DNA of 11,584 nucleotides. It comes from Candidatus Woesearchaeota archaeon. GTDB lineage: Archaea > Nanobdellota > Nanobdellia > Woesearchaeales > GW2011-AR4. The stretch's first letter is position 1, and every line of letters starts with the position of its first letter. The notes beneath the pieces were generated by a model. That model searched no databases. It worked only from the letters and a program-made list of their open reading frames with translations, and had not been told where the DNA came from. Both the position numbers and the translations under genes were made by a program. Positions 5,610-11,300 of the stretch are shown piece after piece. The stretch spans positions 1 to 11,584 of the forward strand of contig DAOVKD010000008.1 of the NCBI GenBank assembly GCA_030631975.1, in the 5' to 3' direction.

Positions 5610-5798
5610 ATGGGAAAAATTGAAGGAAAAATTGAGAGAGGGAAAAAGTGGTTTGAGATTTTGGAAAAGGCAACTTTTAGAGAACAGAAGAAAAAGGTTG
5701 ACTGGATTAATTCTCAGAAAAATATTCTTGAAGAAATTGATTTTTATAAAAAATCTTTGGAACCAGAGGAAGAAGTTAAATCTAAGGGGAAAAAATAG
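5610..5798 (+). CDS. Small basic coiled-coil protein of unknown function
   Basis: A 62-residue, almost entirely helical, Lys/Glu-rich protein (MGKIEGKIERGKKWFEILEK and so on) with a predicted coiled coil over about 8-50 and a charged tail. It starts one base after the capsid stop and ends one base before the next ATG, so it is translated in the capsid operon. No family recognised. A head-assembly accessory role is suggested by position only. Confidence 0.6.
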   Translation: MGKIEGKIERGKKWFEILEKATFREQKKKVDWINSQKNILEEIDFYKKSLEPEEEVKSKGKK

Positions 5799-5799
5799 A

Positions 5800-6039
5800 A
5801 TGAGTGATACTCAAGATTTTATTAATTTAAAGGAAATCAAAACAGTTAAGTTTGGTATGCATGACACTGACGCTCAGGCTCAAACTTCAAGTTCAGAGCA
5901 GGCAGCTTGCCCCGCTGGTGGAACTGGCGCTGCTGCTGGTGGATGGGACACTGCAGCTCACAGGAACGAGGCAATATTATTAATAAATCAAATCAGAACT
6001 ACATTAATAAATAATGGGATGATGAAGGGGAGTGCATAA
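5800..6039 (+). CDS. Small virion-associated protein with C-terminal helix
   Basis: A 79-residue protein: an N-terminal strand (FINLKEIKTVKFGMHD), a flexible Ala/Gly/Ser region (about 25-50 with PAGGTGAAAGGWDTAAHRNE), then a helix (AILLINQIRTTLINNGM). The 'WDTAAHRNEAI..I..IRT.LINNG' ending resembles the C-termini of small phage head or tail-fibre-associated proteins that trimerise via this helix. The start at 5800 is chosen because it follows the upstream stop by one base; frame-open codons further upstream overlap the capsid gene. Its stop overlaps the next ATG (TAATG). The exact role is unknown. Confidence 0.6.
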   Translation: MSDTQDFINLKEIKTVKFGMHDTDAQAQTSSSEQAACPAGGTGAAAGGWDTAAHRNEAILLINQIRTTLINNGMMKGSA

Positions 6040-6200
6040 TGGCAGCTGGAGATATTACAGAAGCAGGCCCTTATACTTTGCCTCTAAGTACTGCAGCAAA
6101 GGCAGCAATTAAAGCATTAAGAAGTTCTGCTAATGATCACTGGATGGCTGTCGTTACAGCAGATAAACAGATAACAATTATTAATGAAGAAGAAGCATAA
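6039..6200 (+). CDS. Small virion-associated protein (53 residues)
   Basis: A 53-residue protein starting MAAGDITEAGPYTLPLSTAA, with a helix over about 18-31 and two C-terminal strands (HWMAVVTADKQITIINEEE). It is translationally coupled to the preceding gene by a TAATG overlap and has a GGGGAG site at 6027-6032. Short proteins of this style are common beside capsid and fibre genes in environmental viruses, function unknown. The stop falls just before the fibre promoter, making it the last gene of the capsid unit. Confidence 0.6.
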   Translation: MAAGDITEAGPYTLPLSTAAKAAIKALRSSANDHWMAVVTADKQITIINEEEA

Positions 6201-6202
6201 TT

Positions 6203-6212
6203 TTTTAAATAT
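6203..6212 (+). promoter_or_regulatory. Probable TATA box for the fibre gene
   Basis: An AT-only TTTTAAATAT stretch centred near 6207 lies about 23 bases before the ATG at 6231, again leaderless. There is no clear BRE, so it is weaker evidence than at 4218 and 8135. Upstream transcription may also continue through. Confidence 0.45.
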
Positions 6213-6230
6213 CTATTTCTTAACTAATTC

Positions 6231-7583
6231 ATGGGAAGAGGAAGACCTCGAAAGATTGAGAATTATTTTGATGCTAAAAAATCTAATGTGCAGTTTTCAG
6301 AGGGTCAGAAATCAAAAGGAATTCTGGACGATTTTCATCAAGCAATAGTAGTAAATACAAAAGAGGGAACAATACAAAAAACTCCTGTTAATGCAAAGGA
6401 CATTGCTAATAAAGATTATGTGGATGCTGCTGCTGGGGCTCCTGAGGGAACCGCTGTTCTGTCAACAGGAGAGGGAGGAGCTACAAAATATTTAAGAGAA
6501 GATGGTGATGGAACTTGTTCATGGCAAACTCCCGCAGCTGGGGGGGATGTAACTGCTGCTGCTAATCTAACTGATGCAACAATCGTTCAGGGAGATGGTG
6601 GAGCAAAGGGAGTTAAAACTTCAACTGCTACTGTTGCTCAAATAGCAACTAATGTGACTCATGTTGCAGGGGATGGCTCAGACCATGCAAATGTAGCGAC
6701 GAATACTGTACATATTTCTAGTGATGGAACAAACCACGCTAATGTAGTTTTAAATGACACTCACAGAGGATTAACAAATGAACATTTAGACTGGACTGCT
6801 GATTTAGGAGCGACAAATATTCACGCCAATAACTACACTGATACAAACACTCAGCTTTCCCAGGAGAATGTGGAAGATTACGCTGGTGCTCTTGTAAGTA
6901 ATGCCACAGGTACTCACACTGGTATAACTATCACTTATCAAGATGCAACTGGTGACATGGATTTTGTAGTAGACCATGACGCTGCTACAAACTTCGTGGC
7001 TGATGAGCATTTAGATTGGAAAACAGACAGGGGAGCAGATAATATTCATGTTAATAATATAACAGCAGTTCCTGAGGCTGCTGTCACTGCTCACGTTGCA
7101 GCAATAGACCATGACTCTTGTTTAAATTTTGTTGCTAATGAACATATTGACTGGACAGCAGATCAGGGAGCAACTAATATTCATAATGGAAACTTTGTTG
7201 CTTTACAGAATGTAGTTGAAGATACAAGTCCTGAGCTTGGTGGAGAAATGGATTGTGGGGCTCATACAATAGGCTTTACTCAACAAAGTACTACTGGGGA
7301 TGGTACAACTACTATTAACTGGGCTCTTGGAAATAAATTTAAATTCACATTCGGAGCACAGAATGACACTTTTACTTTTACTGCTCCCTCAAATCCCTGC
7401 AATATATTATTAATGTTAATCCAGGATGGGACAGGATCCCGGACTGCAACTTGGCCTGCGACTGTGAAGTGGCCTGCTGCAACAGCTCCAACTCTCACAA
7501 CAGCAGCGAATGCAATTGATATAATCGCTTTCTATTATGATGGAACTAATTATTATGGAGAAACATCCAAGGCTTTTGGATAA
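6231..7583 (+). CDS. Tail fibre / receptor-binding protein with internal repeats
   Basis: A 450-residue protein, the largest on the circle. The N-terminal part is basic (GRGRPRK) with a DIANKDYVD segment (57-65) and a TGEGGATKYLREDGDGTCSW module (79-98), both typical of phage fibres. The middle holds three copies of EH(L/I)DW-x5-GA-x-NIH at about 184-201, 259-276 and 304-321, and two shorter repeats at about 143-155 and 161-172 with DG(S/T)-(D/N)HANV. The C-terminal domain (about 335-450) has strands ending with TATWPATVKWP and AIDIIAFYYDGTNYYG, a common fibre-tip module. It probably trimerises and binds the host surface. Repeats suggest growth by duplication and easy recombination with other fibres. 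Without a tape measure or tail tube, it must attach to a short tail, a vertex or the capsid surface. Confidence 0.75.
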   Translation: MGRGRPRKIENYFDAKKSNVQFSEGQKSKGILDDFHQAIVVNTKEGTIQKTPVNAKDIANKDYVDAAAGAPEGTAVLSTGEGGATKYLREDGDGTCSWQTPAAGGDVTAAANLTDATIVQGDGGAKGVKTSTATVAQIATNVTHVAGDGSDHANVATNTVHISSDGTNHANVVLNDTHRGLTNEHLDWTADLGATNIHANNYTDTNTQLSQENVEDYAGALVSNATGTHTGITITYQDATGDMDFVVDHDAATNFVADEHLDWKTDRGADNIHVNNITAVPEAAVTAHVAAIDHDSCLNFVANEHIDWTADQGATNIHNGNFVALQNVVEDTSPELGGEMDCGAHTIGFTQQSTTGDGTTTINWALGNKFKFTFGAQNDTFTFTAPSNPCNILLMLIQDGTGSRTATWPATVKWPAATAPTLTTAANAIDIIAFYYDGTNYYGETSKAFG

Positions 7584-7588
7584 TTAAA

Positions 7589-8131
7589 ATGGCAATCTCA
7601 ATGGGCACTAACTCAGGTTTTGTATCAGCAGCCCCAAGTGCTGACCCAGCAGGCGATGGTAACTTAGTAGCAGACAACAATGCTTGGGGATGCAGACATA
7701 CTTCTCCAGCAACTGCAACAAAGGTAACAGAATTAGGGTGTTGGATAGACAATGCAACTGAGGCAGCAAATATGGAAATTGGTATTTATACGCATGATGC
7801 GGTAAATGATGAGCCTGAGGCATTGGTAGGCTCAGTTAGTTTTGCTAAAGGAACTACATCAGGATGGAAAACTCAGGCTTGTGATATTGCTATTAGTGCG
7901 AGCACTATATATTGGGTAGTAGTGCAGGTTGATAACACATCCACTACGACTAATGGAGATTATGGAGATGGAGAATGGGTATGTGGAAAATATGCTGTAG
8001 ATACTCTGCCCGACCCTTGGGGAACTTCCAGCGACTCATACGAAAATTATACAATGGCAGTTTATGGAGTATGGGAAGCAGCTGCCCCTCCACCCTCTGG
8101 TGGTAATTCTCAGATGTGGGCGAACTTCTAG
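7589..8131 (+). CDS. Beta-rich surface protein, second adhesin-like component
   Basis: A 180-residue protein with little Lys, many Thr/Ala/Gly/Asp and a jelly-roll-like strand pattern: TKVTELGCWIDN, NMEIGIYTHDA, EALVGSVSFAKGT, STIYWVVVQVDNTS and NYTMAVYGVWE in order. It ends in a Pro/Gly linker and a QMWANF tail. The strand order (a strand bearing G-I-Y, a later IYWVVVQ strand) is seen in carbohydrate-facing beta-sandwich domains of virus fibres. It follows the fibre gene by 5 bases and closes the virion region; the next promoter begins right after its stop. Likely role: host attachment or fibre accessory; not proven. Confidence 0.5.
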   Translation: MAISMGTNSGFVSAAPSADPAGDGNLVADNNAWGCRHTSPATATKVTELGCWIDNATEAANMEIGIYTHDAVNDEPEALVGSVSFAKGTTSGWKTQACDIAISASTIYWVVVQVDNTSTTTNGDYGDGEWVCGKYAVDTLPDPWGTSSDSYENYTMAVYGVWEAAAPPPSGGNSQMWANF

Positions 8132-8134
8132 TAA

Positions 8135-8150
8135 CCGAAAAGTATATATA
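8135..8150 (+). promoter_or_regulatory. Archaeal BRE + TATA promoter of the second operon
   Basis: CCGAAAAG (8135-8142) followed by TATATATA (8143-8150), with the TATA centre 25 bases before the ATG at 8172. It has the same BRE core as 4218-4224 and is the best promoter in the window. It marks the start of the regulatory and packaging operon. Confidence 0.8.
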
Positions 8151-8171
8151 GTTGTGTAACTTCTGTAACGT

Positions 8172-8309
8172 ATGGTAAATTCAATAATAATAAGGATAAA
8201 TTATAATACTTATTTAAGATTAAAGTCAGTTTTCCCGTCGCTGAGGAATGAAAGTTGTAAAAATTATTTTCAGAGGTTAGCAAAATATTTGGAAGATAAA
8301 AATGGATGA
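8172..8309 (+). CDS. Small protein, possible ribbon-helix-helix regulator
   Basis: A 45-residue protein: one hydrophobic strand (SIIIRINYN, about 4-12), a helix (TYLRLKSVF), a turn with PSLRNES, then a second helix (CKNYFQRLAKYLED). This strand-helix-helix order, with the motif 'strand, Tyr/Leu helix, S-x2-(N/E)ES turn, helix with RL', matches ribbon-helix-helix DNA-binding proteins, which are frequent repressors in archaeal viruses. It is the first gene after a strong leaderless promoter, as expected of an autoregulating early gene. The strand is less regular than usual, so the family call is tentative. It overlaps the next gene by 8 bases. Confidence 0.45.
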   Translation: MVNSIIIRINYNTYLRLKSVFPSLRNESCKNYFQRLAKYLEDKNG

Positions 8310-8487
8310 AATAAACATACAACAAAAAGAAAGTATTAAATTAATGAAAATGTCTAAAGGCTATCAGTGGGAGATTAAAGTTTTAAGTAATAAACTCACT
8401 AACACTGAGATGAAGAGATTGGATGACATTAATTCAAAACTTGAAAGGGGGTATGGAAATGATGGAAAAGATACAGGGAACAATTGA
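8302..8487 (+). CDS. Small protein of unknown function paired with the OB-fold gene
   Basis: A 61-residue protein: QQKESIKLMKMSKGYQWEIKVL followed by KLTNTEMKRLDDINSKLERGYG. The middle looks like a strand (YQWEIKVL), the second half like a helix. Proteins with the 'KGYxWEIK ... L.RLDxINxKLE..YG' outline appear in small-virus early operons next to ssDNA-binding proteins, function unknown to me. It overlaps the preceding gene by 8 bases and the next by about 29, so all three are made together. Possibly a partner of the OB-fold protein; that is inference from adjacency. Confidence 0.55.
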   Translation: MDEINIQQKESIKLMKMSKGYQWEIKVLSNKLTNTEMKRLDDINSKLERGYGNDGKDTGNN

Positions 8488-8878
8488 GAAAAAAGAATTT
8501 TCAGAAGGAAAATCTGAAAAAGGATTGTGGAGAAGATGTGTTTTTACAATCAATGGAAAAAAATATTCAACTTTTGATACAAAAATTATGGATGAGTTTG
8601 CCGTCGATGAATTTGTAGAAATGGAGGGTGAGCAGAAAGACCAATATTGGAATATGAAAACTATGGAAAAAATAGAAGAGCCAGAAATTAAGCATCAGAA
8701 AATTGATGGAAAAAATCCTTATGAAAAGGATCCTGTTGGATTAGCTGTTGAAATATTTTGTGAGTTAATGAAATTTCAGCCAATAGTGGAAAAGCAAGAA
8801 ATTGATGAGTACAACCATGAAAAAGTAATGGAAAAGAGCATAGAACTTGTAAAACAAGCTAAAGAGGCTTTTGAGTAA
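8459..8878 (+). CDS. OB-fold-like single-stranded DNA-binding protein candidate
   Basis: A 139-residue protein. Residues about 1-72 have the strand pattern of an OB barrel: [12 protein letters not shown], a [20 protein letters not shown] pair, [11 protein letters not shown] and [10 protein letters not shown] Lys-rich linker is followed by a C-terminal helical section with [13 protein letters not shown] (about 87-99) and [10 protein letters not shown]. It fits small virus ssDNA-binding proteins and would be the only replication-related protein on the circle. Starts at 8453, 8459 and 8462 are all possible; 8459 is chosen for its spacing from the G-rich GGGGGT at 8447-8452. Could instead bind RNA or be a helicase-loading accessory; function not shown by sequence alone. 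Confidence 0.5.
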   Translation: MMEKIQGTIEKKEFSEGKSEKGLWRRCVFTINGKKYSTFDTKIMDEFAVDEFVEMEGEQKDQYWNMKTMEKIEEPEIKHQKIDGKNPYEKDPVGLAVEIFCELMKFQPIVEKQEIDEYNHEKVMEKSIELVKQAKEAFE

Positions 8879-8879
8879 A

Positions 8880-9035
8880 ATGGTTAAACATTTAATTTTA
8901 ATAGACTCAGATGATTCAAAGGTAACTAATAAAATCAGAGAGAATTGGTTAAAAGACAATCTCACAATAATACCAAAAGAAGCAATAGAAGTTTATGAAA
9001 TAGATGAAGATAACCACATGACAAAAATAATTTAA
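8880..9035 (+). CDS. Small 51-residue protein of unknown function
   Basis: The ATG follows the preceding stop directly with the TAAAATG junction used elsewhere on this genome. The peptide has a hydrophobic strand (HLILIDSDD, about 4-12), a helix ([14 protein letters not shown]), another strand ([15 protein letters not shown]) and a short polar end (NHMTKII). The compact alpha/beta order and mixed charges look like a real folded protein, but I recognise no family. It is the last coding gene before the tRNA-like element; its stop lies within the AT-rich stretch taken as that RNA's promoter. Confidence 0.5.
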   Translation: MVKHLILIDSDDSKVTNKIRENWLKDNLTIIPKEAIEVYEIDEDNHMTKII

Positions 9036-9042
9036 ATTTTTA
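9031..9042 (+). promoter_or_regulatory. AT-rich TATA-like element before the tRNA-like gene
   Basis: TTTAAATTTTTA ends 8 bases before the tRNA-like 5' end at 9050, with its 5' part about 15-19 bases upstream. That is closer than the 25 bases seen at mRNA starts, so initiation would lie within or just after the mature 5' end; the operon transcript may supply the RNA instead. Confidence 0.3.
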
Positions 9043-9049
9043 TTTATTA

Positions 9050-9113
9050 ACCCCCATCGTCTATTGGAAGGGCACCCGACGGGGAAATGCAGGTTCAAAT
9101 CCTGCTGGGGGCA
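9050..9113 (+). tRNA. tRNA-like gene with a shortened anticodon arm (degenerate or non-canonical)
   Basis: Most tRNA parts are intact. The acceptor is ACCCCCA (9050-9056) with TGGGGGC (9106-9112), six pairs plus an A-C mismatch at the first position. TC (9057-9058) is followed by a D-arm, GTCT/GGGC (9059-9062 with 9070-9073), with GG in a 7-nt loop. The T-arm is perfect, GCAGG/CCTGC (9089-9093 with 9101-9105), with loop TTCAAAT. The discriminator is A (9113). Between 9075 and 9084 only 10 bases stand where a 17-base anticodon arm is expected (CCC, GACG, GGG), then AAAT. The 'ATCGTCTATTGG' D-arm region resembles Glu or Gln tRNAs. No anticodon can be assigned, so it cannot decode as it stands. 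No CCA is encoded. Confidence 0.6.
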
Positions 9114-9115
9114 TT
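9097..9115 (+). repeat. Copy 1 of a 19-nt repeat (3' end of the tRNA-like gene)
   Basis: AAATCCTGCTGGGGGCATT covers the T-loop end, T-stem, acceptor 3' strand and discriminator. It recurs 63 bases later at 9160-9178 with a single C-to-A change. The spacing nearly equals the length of the tRNA-like unit. Confidence 0.85.
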
Positions 9116-9159
9116 TTGGCGTTTTGGTTTACAAAAGCGTCTGACTCTCAGTGTGAGTT

Positions 9160-9178
9160 AAATCATGCTGGGGGCATT
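9160..9178 (+). repeat. Copy 2 of the tRNA 3'-end repeat
   Basis: 18 of 19 bases match 9097-9115. Here the sequence before it does not form a proper T-arm (the TTC of the loop is lost), so only the 3' end has been kept or copied. Confidence 0.85.
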
Positions 9179-9222
9179 GGGCAGAAACATGGCAAGCGAA
9201 ATAAATTGACCCTGCCCGACAG

Positions 9223-9250
9223 ACACTCCGAGAAATCGGGGTGTTTTATA
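9223..9250 (+). terminator. GAAA-tetraloop hairpin with T-rich tail
   Basis: A 9-bp stem capped by GAAA (9232-9235), followed by TTTATA, lies just before the ATG at 9257. It could end the tRNA-like RNA, or be a processing element, since the terminase operon continues downstream. Archaeal termination relies on U-runs; this one is short. Confidence 0.35.
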
Positions 9251-9256
9251 ATCAAA

Positions 9257-9397
9257 ATGGAAAAGGAAACAATAAAGAAATTAAAAATTATGTTAATGAA
9301 AACTTATGGGTATAAGGGAATACCTACTAACAGGAATAAAATAAGAAAGGAAATTGCGAGGTTAAAAACAAAGGAAAATGGAAAAAGAATTTATTGA
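9257..9397 (+). CDS. Small basic protein of unknown function
   Basis: A 46-residue Lys/Arg-rich protein (about one third basic): a helix (ETIKKLKIMLMKTYGY), a short turn with PTNRN and a second helix (KIRKEIARLKTKENGK). The reading frame stays open upstream to a TTG at 9116, but that part crosses the structured RNA and has unprotein-like composition, so the ATG at 9257 (after TAATCAAA) is preferred. It overlaps the next gene by 20 bases. A nucleic-acid-binding role would suit the composition; no family recognised. Confidence 0.45.
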   Translation: MEKETIKKLKIMLMKTYGYKGIPTNRNKIRKEIARLKTKENGKRIY

Positions 9398-9653
9398 ACT
9401 AAGAAAATGGAATGAAACACCAGAAAAAGAATTTAATTTAAGTGAGAAGATGGATGAATGGTTTAAAAATTATAATGATATGGGAGAAGAATGGCAAATA
9501 CCCAAAGAAGAGCTCGAAGAATTAAAGAATCTTGTCAAAGAATTTATTAAGTTGGTGAAAGAGGTCTGTGATAGAAAATTAAATGCTTGTTATGTTAAAG
9601 AAGAGATTGACAAACTCGCAGGAGATAAATTAAATGGGAACAGCGTCGAGTAG
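9378..9653 (+). CDS. Helical protein of unknown function before the terminase genes
   Basis: A 91-residue acidic, mainly helical protein with several Trp near the N-terminus (LRKWNETP, EWFKNYND, EEWQIPK) and a long amphipathic helix (EELEELKNLVKEFIKLVKEVCDRK, about 45-68). It overlaps its neighbours at both ends (20 bases each), so all are translated together. Helical small proteins just before the large terminase are often small terminase or its partners, but no DNA-binding motif is visible here. The next gene is the better small-terminase candidate. Confidence 0.55.
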   Translation: MEKEFIELRKWNETPEKEFNLSEKMDEWFKNYNDMGEEWQIPKEELEELKNLVKEFIKLVKEVCDRKLNACYVKEEIDKLAGDKLNGNSVE

Positions 9654-9825
9654 AGAAAGAAAAATTAATTGGATTCAATTCAATTATAATAAAACTTTGA
9701 TGGAGGAGGAAGAAGAAGTTGATGAGGAACAGCTCCTCTCTTTATTTGCTATTGAAATGAATTCTACGATCAGGACAGGAAAAGAGATATTAGAACTATT
9801 AAAAAAAATTGGAAGAATAAAGTGA
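9634..9825 (+). CDS. Small helix-turn-helix protein, candidate small terminase subunit
   Basis: A 63-residue protein: a basic start (SSRERKINWIQFNYNK), an acidic stretch (MEEEEEVDEEQ, about 23-33), then EEQLLSLFAIEMNSTIRTGKEILELLKKIGRIK. The last part reads as a helix-turn-helix (helix LLSLFAIEM, turn, helix TIRTGKEILELLKK, then GRIK), as in winged-helix or small-terminase DNA-binding domains. Its last four bases overlap the large terminase start (GTGA), so the two are translated together, as expected for small and large terminase. It would recognise the packaging site. It is much shorter than usual small terminases, and a transcription regulator is an alternative. Confidence 0.5.
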   Translation: MGTASSRERKINWIQFNYNKTLMEEEEEVDEEQLLSLFAIEMNSTIRTGKEILELLKKIGRIK

Positions 9826-11147
9826 TTGAAAATATTTTAAAAATAAAATTAGATGCGTGGCAAGACAGAGTTCTAAGGCATAAAGGAAACATTGCATTGA
9901 GATGTGGCCGGCAAACTGGCAAGAGCACAGCAGTCGCTATCAGAGGTTATAAATTATCACTGGAATATCCTGGAACAACAACTTTAATCATTGCTCCTGC
10001 TGAAAGACAGAGTAAAGCTCTTTATGAAAAAATCAGAGCAATGTTTGAATATGATAATGCGGAAAGATGCAAGAAAATAAAAATTGAAGATTTTAAAAAC
10101 AGAGTTGAATACAACAGAGCTGTAAAAAAGAAAAGCATCTATGCAACAGAGCCAACAGCAAATAAAATAATTCTAAAAAATGGGTCACAAATTCTGGCTT
10201 TTCCATGTGGAGAAACAGGGGCAAAAATTAGATTCTTAACTGTAGATTTCTTAATTGTGGATGAAGCTCAGGGAATTCCTGAGGCTGTCTGGATTGCTGT
10301 CGTGCCTATGCTCGCAACATCTCATAAAGCAAGAGGAACTGGCTGGATAATTATGCTGGGAACTCCAAAAGGAAAAAGAGGAAAATTCTTTGAAACATTC
10401 AAAGACAAGGATTTTTTAAGAATTCATGTGAGTGCAGAGAAAGTTAAGAGATATGATAAAGTCTTTTTGAAAAAACAAAAAAGGAAACTTCCAAAAATAG
10501 AATATACTCAAGAATATCTTGCTGAATTCATAGAAAAGTTTGACCAATATTTTGCAACAAAATTAGTAGAAAAATGCATGAATCTTGTTTCTCCTGTAAT
10601 GTCAGGCAATTTATATCTGGGAGTTGATTTTTCCAGATTTGGTGGAGATCAAAATGCTTTTGTAATTGCAAGATTAACTGAAGAGATTGTAGAAATTCTT
10701 AAAGCAGAAACCACAGAAATGAAGGACACAACAGCCACAATTGGAAAAATTAAGAATTTAAATGATAGATATGACTTCAAAAGGATTTTCGTTGATTGTG
10801 GAGGCTTAGGAGGCCCAATTTTAGATACTCTGCAAAAAGTCATAGGAAAAAGAAAAGTTATTGGTCTGGATAATGCTCGAAAGAGAATTCAAGTTGAAGG
10901 GGAAGAAAAAAAAGAGGGAATATTCAAGCAGGATTTATATGCTAATGCTCTAGTTCTCATGGAAAATAATAAATTAAGCATAATAAAAGACACACCTTTG
11001 AAAATTAGTTTGACTGGAATGACTTTCGATTATGGAACTTTAAATCAAAGATTGAGAATTTTTGGGAAAAATTCCCACTTATCTCAAGCCTTTGTAAATG
11101 TCTGCTGGTGTGTAAAAAATCGAGGGAGTGAATTAAGATGTTATTAA
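9822..11147 (+). CDS. terL: Terminase large subunit (packaging ATPase-nuclease)
   Basis: A 441-residue protein of normal length. It pumps DNA into the capsid through the portal and cuts concatemers. ATPase domain: Walker A CGRQTGKST (28-36), a PAERQ coupling-like segment near 59-63, Walker B FLIVDEAQ (143-150, Asp147-Glu148) and motif III LGTPKGKRG (179-187). Nuclease domain: LGVDFSRFGGDQNAF (266-280, Asp269) and FVDCGGLGGPILD (323-335, Asp325). The usual third acid in an H-D-D-x-x-D-A-type motif near the C-terminus is not seen; NSHLSQAF (417-424) stands in the equivalent place. It starts with GTG, overlapping the preceding stop by four bases. Closest in style to terminases of environmental archaeal and bacterial tailed viruses. 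Confidence 0.92.
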   Translation: MIENILKIKLDAWQDRVLRHKGNIALRCGRQTGKSTAVAIRGYKLSLEYPGTTTLIIAPAERQSKALYEKIRAMFEYDNAERCKKIKIEDFKNRVEYNRAVKKKSIYATEPTANKIILKNGSQILAFPCGETGAKIRFLTVDFLIVDEAQGIPEAVWIAVVPMLATSHKARGTGWIIMLGTPKGKRGKFFETFKDKDFLRIHVSAEKVKRYDKVFLKKQKRKLPKIEYTQEYLAEFIEKFDQYFATKLVEKCMNLVSPVMSGNLYLGVDFSRFGGDQNAFVIARLTEEIVEILKAETTEMKDTTATIGKIKNLNDRYDFKRIFVDCGGLGGPILDTLQKVIGKRKVIGLDNARKRIQVEGEEKKEGIFKQDLYANALVLMENNKLSIIKDTPLKISLTGMTFDYGTLNQRLRIFGKNSHLSQAFVNVCWCVKNRGSELRCY

Positions 11148-11224
11148 TGATAACAACAGAAATATATTTTGTAATTTTGCTTTTCTTAATGATTAAAAAC
11201 TTCGGAAAACAATATTTTCCTTAG
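11147..11224 (+). CDS. Tiny membrane peptide after the terminase (25 residues)
   Basis: ATG at 11147 overlaps the last base of the terminase stop (TAATG). The peptide is MITTEIYFVILLFLMIKNFG then KQYFP, a single hydrophobic helix with a basic C-terminus. The overlap is the same device used at 4748 and 6039, which argues for translation. An in-frame ATG at 11138 would add three residues. It may be a small membrane or lysis-related peptide, or a chance ORF. Confidence 0.3.
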   Translation: MITTEIYFVILLFLMIKNFGKQYFP

Positions 11225-11233
11225 GTGCGCTGT

Positions 11234-11289
11234 CTCTCTTATCTTCCTTACGTATTATATTGATGTTACGTAAAAGTAGTATAAGATAG
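11234..11289. terminator. Imperfect long hairpin between convergent genes (possible bidirectional terminator)
   Basis: Outer arms CTCTCTTAT (11234-11242) and ATAAGATAG (11281-11289) pair at 8 of 9 positions. Inner arms TTACGT (11248-11253) and ACGTAA (11268-11273) pair perfectly, with an asymmetric internal loop between the helices. Its place between the converging terminase operon and minus-strand gene suits a terminator, but no strong T-run follows. A protein-binding or origin element is equally possible. Confidence 0.4.
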
Positions 11290-11300
11290 CAGAATTACGT
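11248..11300. repeat. Three TTACGT repeats
   Basis: TTACGT occurs at 11248-11253, 11266-11271 (within TTACGTAA, 11266-11273) and 11295-11300, plus the inverse ACGTAA at 11268-11273. Three copies within 53 bases suggest a binding-site cluster, such as iterons or operators. Confidence 0.45.

Larger units (their letters stand above)
9114..9250 (+). ncRNA. Structured RNA region following the tRNA-like gene
   Basis: Four successive helices can form. Hairpin A is GC(G)TTTTG (9119-9126, one bulged G) with CAAAAGC (9132-9138). Hairpin B is TGACTC (9142-9147) with GAGTTA (9155-9160), a 7-nt loop. Helix C is GGGCAG (9179-9184) with CTGCCC (9212-9217). Hairpin D is ACACTCCGA (9223-9231) with TCGGGGTGT (9236-9244), closing a GAAA tetraloop and followed by TTTATA. 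A GNRA tetraloop with one compensatory-looking G-T pair suggests RNA, not chance. The hairpin A/B plus repeated tRNA 3' end order could be a second, decayed tRNA. No ORF with a plausible start crosses it. Confidence 0.5.

Noticed and set aside
5539..5799. Long frame-open extension before the 79-residue gene
   Set aside because: It runs through the capsid end and the coiled-coil gene in another frame; the start at 5800 gives the usual tight junction.
9097..9178. tRNA 3'-end repeat as an integration attachment site
   Set aside because: No integrase is recognisable on the circle, so this is kept only as one possible explanation of the repeat.
9116..9256. In-frame extension of the 46-residue protein up to a TTG at 9116
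   Set aside because: It crosses the repeated tRNA end and four helices, has unprotein-like composition and uses a weak start; the ATG at 9257 is simpler.
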